Part shown: piece after piece, positions 1-5,291 of the stretch | Numbering within the stretch: position 1 is the stretch's first letter | How the letters are laid out: each line of letters starts with the position of its first letter | NCBI GenBank assembly: GCA_023438325.1 | Contig: JAEXRB010000293.1 | Location: 1 to 5,291 of the forward strand | DNA from: Pseudomonadota bacterium | GTDB lineage: Bacteria; Pseudomonadota; Gammaproteobacteria; Xanthomonadales; Xanthomonadaceae | Reading direction: 5' to 3' | Length of the DNA stretch: 5,291 nt | Position numbers and translations under genes: made by a program | The notes under the pieces: model-generated | What the model saw: the letters and a program-made list of their open reading frames with translations, nothing else | Databases searched by the model: none | What the model was told of the DNA's origin: nothing

Positions 1-1338
1 GTTCCAGTTCTTGCCGCCGAGGAACGGTGGTGACACCAGCACGCTCGGGCCCTTGTCCTCACCCTCTGCCGGCGGTGCCGGATACTGGCCCGGATCGATG
101 TTGGGCCGGCCGGTCTTGAGGTCGAAACCATCGGCCCAGGTGATGCCATCCACGAACGGATAGGCCGCGATCAGCGCGTTCTGGCGGTGGATCTTGCCGC
201 CGGGCTTGGCCAGCTTGTCCACATCGGTGATGAAGAAATAGCCGTTGCGATCGGCATGCGCACCGGCACGGATCTTCTTGCCGTTGTGCTCGTAGTCGAA
301 CAGGATGATTTCGTTGTTGCCGGAAAAATCCCAGGCATCGTTCGGGGTATGCGACAGAAAGCCTTTCACTTCGCCGGTGGACGGATCGACATAGGCCTGA
401 CCGGAGGTGTAGAGGCTGTCCCACTCGCGTGGATCGCCACCCTTGGGCGTGCGCTTCCAGGTATTCCACGGCGCCGGATTGCCGGTGCCCACGACGATGG
501 TGTTGGTCTTAACGTCGAAGGTGGCCGTCTGCCACGGTGCGCCGCCGCCCTGGCTCCAGGCCTCGACCTTGCCGGTCGGCTGGTTCGGATCATTCGGCCA
601 GCTCGGCGCCTTCTTGTCGCCGGTGGTGGTGGAGGCCTGACCATTCAGGCGGCCTTCGTGACCTTCCACCATCGGACGCATCCAGACTTCGTCCCCGGTT
701 TCTGGATCGCGCGCGAACAATTGGCCGACCACGCCGAATTCATCGCCGGACGAACCGTGCACCACCATCACCTTGCCGGTCTTCTGGTCCTTCACGATGA
801 AGGGCGCACCGGTCATGGTGTAACCGACCTTGTGATCGCCAAACTTCTTGTTCCAGACGACGCGGCCAGTGTCCTTGTTCAGCGCGACCAGTCGCGCATC
901 CAGGGTGCCGAAGTAGATCTTGTCGCCGTAGATGGCGGCGCCACGATTGACCACGTCGCAGCACGGACGGATGTCGTCCGGCAGGCGGTGCTCATAAGAC
1001 CACAACTGCTTGCCGGTCTTGGCATCCAGTGCGAACACACGGGAATACGAACCGGTGACGTAGAGCTTTCCATCATGCAGCAGTGCCTGGGTTTCCTGGC
1101 CGCGCTGCTTTTCGCCGCCGAAGCTGAAGCTCCAGGCGGGTACCAGATCGCCCACGTTGTCGCGGTTGATCTTTTCCAACGCGGAATAGCGCTGGGCCTG
1201 AAGGCCGAGGCCATAGCTGAGGATGTCGCCTGGTGTGGCGTGATCGTTGGCGATGTCTTCCCAGGTGACATTGGCGGCCTGCGCACTGAGTGACACCAGC
1301 GACAGCGACAGGGCAAAACTCAAGAGATTGCGTTTCAT
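1..1338 (-). CDS. exaA: PQQ-dependent ethanol dehydrogenase (quinoprotein, Ca-type), 3' end outside window
   Basis: Periplasmic quinoprotein that oxidises ethanol and other short alcohols to aldehydes using PQQ and passes electrons to a cytochrome c. Frame is open from ATG at 1338 to the window edge: 446 of roughly 600-620 residues. GGAGGG lies 6 nt before the start. A Sec signal peptide (hydrophobic residues 5-18, cleavage after AQA at about 21) precedes an eight-bladed propeller with repeated DxxTGxxxW motifs. Visible active-site residues: vicinal cysteines C126-C127 (disulfide ring beside PQQ), likely metal ligands E200 and N287, catalytic D337. Subtracting a 21-residue leader gives C105/C106, E179, N266 and D316, the numbering I recall for Pseudomonas aeruginosa QEDH. 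The residue two after the catalytic Asp is Ser339 (DAWDFSGNNE), as in calcium enzymes; lanthanide enzymes (XoxF, PedH) carry Asp there. It follows the PedF cytochrome by 78 bp, fitting co-transcription. No frameshift or internal stop was seen. Confidence 0.94.
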   Translation of the reverse strand, partial: MKRNLLSFALSLSLVSLSAQAANVTWEDIANDHATPGDILSYGLGLQAQRYSALEKINRDNVGDLVPAWSFSFGGEKQRGQETQALLHDGKLYVTGSYSRVFALDAKTGKQLWSYEHRLPDDIRPCCDVVNRGAAIYGDKIYFGTLDARLVALNKDTGRVVWNKKFGDHKVGYTMTGAPFIVKDQKTGKVMVVHGSSGDEFGVVGQLFARDPETGDEVWMRPMVEGHEGRLNGQASTTTGDKKAPSWPNDPNQPTGKVEAWSQGGGAPWQTATFDVKTNTIVVGTGNPAPWNTWKRTPKGGDPREWDSLYTSGQAYVDPSTGEVKGFLSHTPNDAWDFSGNNEIILFDYEHNGKKIRAGAHADRNGYFFITDVDKLAKPGGKIHRQNALIAAYPFVDGITWADGFDLKTGRPNIDPGQYPAPPAEGEDKGPSVLVSPPFLGGKNWN

Positions 1339-1416
1339 GGTGTTCCCTCCCCAGGGAATTGGTGAACGTGATGGAGCAGTGTTGGATCGAACGTTGCTGA
1401 GTCAGATCGTCCTGAA

Positions 1417-1935
1417 TCAGTCTTCTTTCGGTCGCGACTCGATGTAGGTGTGAATCGCCCACATCGCTTCCTGACTCATGATTCCTTCGAACGGCGGCAT
1501 GTAGACGCGACCATCGCGGACGCGTCCCTTGCGCACGGTGGCGATGTAGTAGCCCTCCATGTCGGCCAGGCATTCCTCGTCGCCGCCGCAGTCACGCGTG
1601 AGAAAGCGCAGATCCGGTGCGATGCCGCCGGAGAGCACTTCAAGGCCATGGCAACGGGCGCAGTTGGCGTTGTAGCCACGCGAGCCCACACGAATGGCTT
1701 CTTCGTGGTGCTCGCCGGTGGCAAACGGATCACGCGCGAGCCAGTCCTCTTCACCCAACTTGGGCAAGTTGCCGGTATCCACTGGCTGCGGCGCGGTATC
1801 GCCATGTGCCATCGCAAGATGGCTGAAACCCATGAGGACCACGCAGAGCAACAGGAACGCAAAGCATGGAAAGCGGCGGGTTCGTGCCGTGGAAGAAGTT
1901 GTTTTCTGGCTGGAGATCATCAGGCTGGCGTGCAC
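1417..1935 (-). CDS. pedF: Cytochrome c-550 PedF-type, periplasmic electron acceptor of the alcohol dehydrogenase
   Basis: Small soluble monohaem cytochrome c, expected to take electrons from the PQQ alcohol dehydrogenase encoded next and pass them to the respiratory chain. With a GTG start at 1935 it is 172 residues. This start is chosen because AGGAA (1943-1947) sits 7 nt upstream; the in-frame ATG at 1920 (167 residues) has no good ribosome site, and the ATG at 2016 lies inside a hairpin. The N-terminus has an Arg-containing n-region, a hydrophobic core (about 24-38) and an AMA|HG cleavage site near residue 43. The haem motif CARCH is at 92-96, and the probable distal Met ligand is M146 in VYMPPF. 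Two further cysteines (C116, C122, in DCGGDEEC) could form a periplasmic disulfide. Family assignment (c550_PedF) rests on the haem motif, the APDLR segment, the extra cysteines, the C-terminal VYMPPFEG block and the neighbours. The exact start is less sure than the gene. Confidence 0.9.
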   Translation of the reverse strand: MHASLMISSQKTTSSTARTRRFPCFAFLLLCVVLMGFSHLAMAHGDTAPQPVDTGNLPKLGEEDWLARDPFATGEHHEEAIRVGSRGYNANCARCHGLEVLSGGIAPDLRFLTRDCGGDEECLADMEGYYIATVRKGRVRDGRVYMPPFEGIMSQEAMWAIHTYIESRPKED

Positions 1936-1942
1936 GGCGGTG

Positions 1943-1947
1943 TTCCT
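1943..1947 (-). promoter_or_regulatory. Ribosome binding site deciding a GTG start for pedF
   Basis: AGGAA on the minus strand, 7 nt before GTG at 1933-1935. No comparable purine-rich site lies within 5-10 nt of the in-frame ATG codons at 1920 or 2016, so this site favours the GTG. The evidence is spacing and composition only. Confidence 0.5.
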
Positions 1948-1982
1948 GGCAGGGGGTCGAATCGGAGCAATGGCTGGGATGT

Positions 1983-2014
1983 GGTCATCCGACAGGCGAA
2001 CCTGCCGGATGACC
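1983..2014 (-). terminator. Strong stem-loop with UUCG loop between exaC and pedF (terminator-like or mRNA-processing hairpin)
   Basis: Read on the minus strand, GGTCATCCGGCAGG pairs with CCTGTCGGATGACC around a TTCG loop: 14 bp with a single G·U wobble. On the plus strand the same position is an A·C mismatch, so the structure fits minus-strand RNA better. It begins 10 nt after the TAA stop of the aldehyde dehydrogenase and ends 47 nt before the cytochrome start. The next minus-strand bases (ACATCCC) contain no T-run, so it is not a canonical intrinsic terminator. It could be a partial terminator, or a stabilising or processing element that sets different mRNA levels for exaC and the two downstream genes. 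Confidence 0.5.
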
Positions 2015-2024
2015 ATCGCGAGGC

Positions 2025-3545
<1,521 letters not shown>

Positions 3546-3552
3546 GGGGTGA

Positions 3553-3558
3553 CTCCTC
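3553..3558 (-). promoter_or_regulatory. Shine-Dalgarno site fixing the exaC start
   Basis: GAGGAG on the minus strand, 7 nt before ATG at 3543-3545. It rules in favour of this start over the in-frame ATG 30 bases upstream. Confidence 0.75.
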
Positions 3559-3598
3559 GGGATGGTGTTCGCCACAGGACGTGGCCACCGGAGTCATC

Positions 3599-3613
3599 GC
3601 AGGAAGCGTGCCA
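3599..3613 (-). promoter_or_regulatory. σ54 (RpoN) -24/-12 promoter of exaC
   Basis: On the minus strand the sequence is TGGCACGCTTCCTGC. The -24 element TGGCACG is exact, the -12 element CTGC differs from TTGC at one base, and GG and GC are separated by exactly 10 nt, the invariant σ54 spacing. Counting from the -12 C gives a transcription start near 3587 and a 5' leader of about 42 nt before the exaC ATG. A divergently encoded σ54 activator and an upstream palindrome support the call. Whether transcription continues past the stem-loop into pedF and exaA is inferred. Confidence 0.78.
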
Positions 3614-3696
3614 ACGACAGCGATGTTGCAGTGTGTCAATCCACGGAAAACGCCTGTTTCAAAGGAAGCGACCGAGTCCTCGCGGAAATCCTGCTG

Positions 3697-3709
3697 CGAT
3701 GCGGCATCG
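3697..3709. repeat. Small palindrome, possible secondary operator
   Basis: CGATGC-G-GCATCG, a perfect 6-bp inverted repeat around one base, centred at 3703. It is about 73 bp from the centre of the main 17-bp palindrome, close to seven helical turns, and about 116 bp upstream of the predicted exaC start site. Its sequence resembles the main palindrome only loosely, so a binding role is tentative and it may be a chance palindrome in GC-rich DNA. Confidence 0.3.
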
Positions 3710-3767
3710 ACACACATTGCACCCGCTTCGGGGATGTGGTTTGTGATGGAACAGGCCGATGGGACAC

Positions 3768-3784
3768 TGTCGCAAAATGCGACA
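3768..3784. promoter_or_regulatory. Perfect 17-bp inverted repeat, probable enhancer (UAS) for the σ54 activator
   Basis: TGTCGCA-AAA-TGCGACA: 7-bp arms with no mismatch around an AAA centre. It lies 64 bp before the activator start and its centre is about 189 bp upstream of the predicted exaC transcription start, within the usual distance for σ54 enhancer sites bound by Fis-type helix-turn-helix dimers. The divergent AcoR-like protein is the obvious candidate ligand. Because it also sits just upstream of the activator gene, it could mediate autoregulation. Binding is inferred from symmetry and position. Confidence 0.68.
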
Positions 3785-3800
3785 CTTCCTACGGAACACC

Positions 3801-3828
3801 GATGCGACGCACACCGGATGCGACGCAC
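3801..3828 (+). repeat. 12-bp direct repeat with a core shared with the UAS
   Basis: GATGCGACGCAC occurs at 3801-3812 and again at 3817-3828, a 16-bp period. Both copies share ATGCGAC with the right arm of the 17-bp palindrome (3777-3783). They lie in the leader of the activator gene, upstream of its ribosome site. They may be half-sites for the same regulator or a local duplication. Confidence 0.45.
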
Positions 3829-3848
3829 GCACGGGAGGGAGAGAGGTC

Positions 3849-5291
3849 ATGGGTCGTTCCATCGACGATGTCACTGCAGCGCGGCACGCGTTCTTCGAGC
3901 ATGGTCGCAAGCCGGCCGGACAGGTTCCCGAAACCATTTTCGAGTCCTGGCAACGCTGCCAGCGCCTCGGCCTGGAGGCCAATGCCAAACCACCGATAGA
4001 ACCGGTTCCCGAGTCAGGCCTGCGCGAACTGCGCGAACGCAATGAGCGCCTGTGGTTGCGTGCCCGTCCGGAACTGGAAGCGCTGGCCGGTGACACCCGC
4101 GTCACCGGCAGCATGGTGGTGTTGACCGATGCCGAAGGCTGGATCCTGGATGCCCAGGGCAACCCGCACTTTCTCGACCGTGCCGGTCGCGTCGCGTTGC
4201 GCCCCGGCGCGAGTTGGACCGAGGATCATGCCGGCACCAATGCCGTCGGCACCGCCATGATCGAAGGCCGCGCGACATCGGTGCGGGGTGCCGAACACTT
4301 TTTCGCGCCACACCGCATCCTGAGCTGCCACGCCGCACCGATCTTCGATCCGGCGGGCCGCATCGTCGGCGTTCTCGACATTTCCGGCGATTCCAACGAA
4401 CACCACATGCATGCTCTGGGCCTGGTGCGGATGGCGGTGTCCCAGATCGAACGACGCTTCTTCGACGACGGGCTCGGCGATTGCGAATTGTTGCGCCTGC
4501 ATCCGGATCATGCCCTGCTCGGTACACCTTCCGAAGGTTTGCTGGGCTTCCGTGGTGGCCGCCTCATCGCCGCCAACGCGCAAGGCCTGAATCTGCTGGG
4601 CCTGGATCGCAGCGACATCGGCCGCTGCCGATACGACGAAGTATTCGATGCCCCGCTGACACGTCTGCGCCACGACGGCGCCCTGCTCGACCATCAGGGC
4701 CGGCGCCTGTTCGGCACCATCGAGGAAGCTCGTGCCGCCCACGCGTCCTCTTCGCGTTCGCGTTCCTCGGCACCTGTCGTCAACATCGTGCCAGGCGGCA
4801 CGGCGATATCCGGTGATGCCGTTTCTTTCGATGCATCGCAGGACATGGCGCTCGAACGCGCCCGCCGCGTACTCGATGCCGGCCTGCCGGTACTCCTCAA
4901 TGGCGAGACCGGCACCGGCAAGGAGGTGTTCGCTCGCGAACTGCATCGTCGTTGCGCCAGAGCGCGCCGCCCCTTCGTCGCAGTCAATTGTGCCGCGCTG
5001 CCAGAAGGATTGATCGAGGCCGAGCTGTTCGGCTACGAAGAAGGCGCCTTCACCGGGGCACGCCGTCACGGCAGCCCCGGCCTGTTGCGGCAGGCCGAAG
5101 GCGGTGTCCTGTTCCTGGACGAAATCGGCGACATGCCGCTTGCCTTGCAACCACGCCTGCTGCGCGTGTTGCAGGAGCGCGAGATGGTGCCATTGGGTGG
5201 CAGCAAGCCGGTGAAGCTCGATTTCGTGTTGATCTGCGCCACTCATTGCGATCTGGAAGCCGCCATCGCCGAAGCCCGCTTCCGCGCCGAC
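3849..5291 (+). CDS. AcoR-like σ54-dependent transcriptional activator (GAF + AAA+), 3' end outside window
   Basis: Cytoplasmic enhancer-binding activator that would hydrolyse ATP to open σ54 promoters. The frame is open from ATG at 3849 to the edge: 481 of an expected 600-650 residues. A purine-rich ribosome site spans 3833-3846. Domains: AcoR-type N-terminus with ESWQRC near residue 33; GAF sensor about 60-190, with the family segments around W123-TEDHAGTNAVGTA, EHFFAPH and GVLDISG; a PAS-like segment about 215-270; a Ser/Arg-rich linker about 296-305; AAA+ from about 325. Walker A is GETGTGKE (352-359, K358), the σ54-contact loop GAFTGA is at 399-404, and Walker B ends in D424-E425. All are intact, so a working activator is expected. 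The sensor-I region reads ATHCDL, with Cys467 where Arg is common. The C-terminal Fis-type DNA-binding domain should lie beyond the window. Divergence from the exaC cluster and the shared control region make that cluster the likely target; the effector (acetoin, acetaldehyde or an alcohol) cannot be read from sequence. Confidence 0.95.
   Translation, partial: MGRSIDDVTAARHAFFEHGRKPAGQVPETIFESWQRCQRLGLEANAKPPIEPVPESGLRELRERNERLWLRARPELEALAGDTRVTGSMVVLTDAEGWILDAQGNPHFLDRAGRVALRPGASWTEDHAGTNAVGTAMIEGRATSVRGAEHFFAPHRILSCHAAPIFDPAGRIVGVLDISGDSNEHHMHALGLVRMAVSQIERRFFDDGLGDCELLRLHPDHALLGTPSEGLLGFRGGRLIAANAQGLNLLGLDRSDIGRCRYDEVFDAPLTRLRHDGALLDHQGRRLFGTIEEARAAHASSSRSRSSAPVVNIVPGGTAISGDAVSFDASQDMALERARRVLDAGLPVLLNGETGTGKEVFARELHRRCARARRPFVAVNCAALPEGLIEAELFGYEEGAFTGARRHGSPGLLRQAEGGVLFLDEIGDMPLALQPRLLRVLQEREMVPLGGSKPVKLDFVLICATHCDLEAAIAEARFRAD

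Larger units (their letters stand above)
3546..3848. other. 303-bp divergent intergenic control region
   Basis: Non-coding region between the minus-strand dehydrogenase cluster and the plus-strand activator gene. From left to right it contains the exaC ribosome site, a σ54-type promoter reading left, about 155 bp without a clear motif apart from a small palindrome, a perfect 17-bp inverted repeat, a 12-bp direct repeat and the purine-rich ribosome site of the activator. Open frames crossing it have no credible start signals or recognisable protein sequence. Confidence 0.8.

Noticed and set aside
187..1293. 368-codon plus-strand open frame opposite the PQQ dehydrogenase
   Set aside because: The minus strand encodes a complete quinoprotein sequence over the same bases; the plus frame is a codon-bias artefact.
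1936..2016. Longer cytochrome reading frame starting at ATG 2016
   Set aside because: The start lies at the base of the stem-loop, has no ribosome site, and would put 27 extra residues before a normal signal peptide.
3546..3575. Ten-residue extension of the aldehyde dehydrogenase to ATG 3575
   Set aside because: No ribosome site precedes it, while GAGGAG sits 7 nt before ATG 3545, and 506 residues match the family length.
3717..3747. σ70-like promoter for the activator (TTGCAC, 19 nt, TGTGAT)
   Set aside because: Spacing is long and the -10 has two mismatches; it is too weak to annotate, though the activator must have some promoter in this region.
4014..5246. 410-codon minus-strand open frame opposite the σ54 activator
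   Set aside because: It is the shadow of a plus-strand gene with all AAA+ motifs intact; no ribosome site or recognisable domain was seen.

Overview
The window is a GC-rich proteobacterial alcohol-oxidation locus. Protein families, σ54 control and the QEDH/PedF/ExaC combination suggest a gammaproteobacterium or betaproteobacterium with a periplasm; the sequence does not fix the genus. It holds four genes, two of them cut by the window edges, arranged around one divergent control region. I saw no tRNA or rRNA gene, CRISPR array, insertion sequence or defence gene.

Left block (about 1-3545, minus strand, in transcription order): (1) a 506-residue NAD-dependent acetaldehyde dehydrogenase of the ExaC/AcoD type; (2) a small secreted c-type cytochrome of the PedF (cytochrome c-550) type; (3) a PQQ-dependent quinoprotein ethanol dehydrogenase of the ExaA/PedE type, truncated at the left edge after 446 residues. 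Between genes 1 and 2 lies a strong 14-bp stem-loop with a UUCG loop.

Centre (3546-3848): a 303-bp divergent intergenic region. It contains a near-consensus σ54 (-24/-12) promoter pointing at the aldehyde dehydrogenase, and about 190 bp upstream of the predicted start site a perfect 17-bp inverted repeat (TGTCGCA-AAA-TGCGACA), the expected layout of an enhancer (UAS). A second small palindrome and a 12-bp direct repeat with a related ATGCGAC core are also present.

Right block (3849-5291, plus strand): an AcoR-like σ54-dependent activator (GAF sensor plus AAA+ domain with intact Walker A, GAFTGA and Walker B motifs), cut by the right edge before its DNA-binding domain.

Working model: ethanol or another short alcohol is oxidised in the periplasm by the PQQ enzyme, electrons pass to the PedF cytochrome, and the resulting aldehyde is oxidised to the acid by the cytoplasmic aldehyde dehydrogenase. 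The divergent activator, probably sensing an alcohol, aldehyde or acetoin-like signal through its GAF domain, would bind the palindrome and switch on the σ54 promoter. The enzymes are familiar; the most informative part of the window is the readable regulatory circuit linking a σ54 activator to a PQQ ethanol-oxidation cluster, where Pseudomonas uses two-component and LuxR-type regulators.
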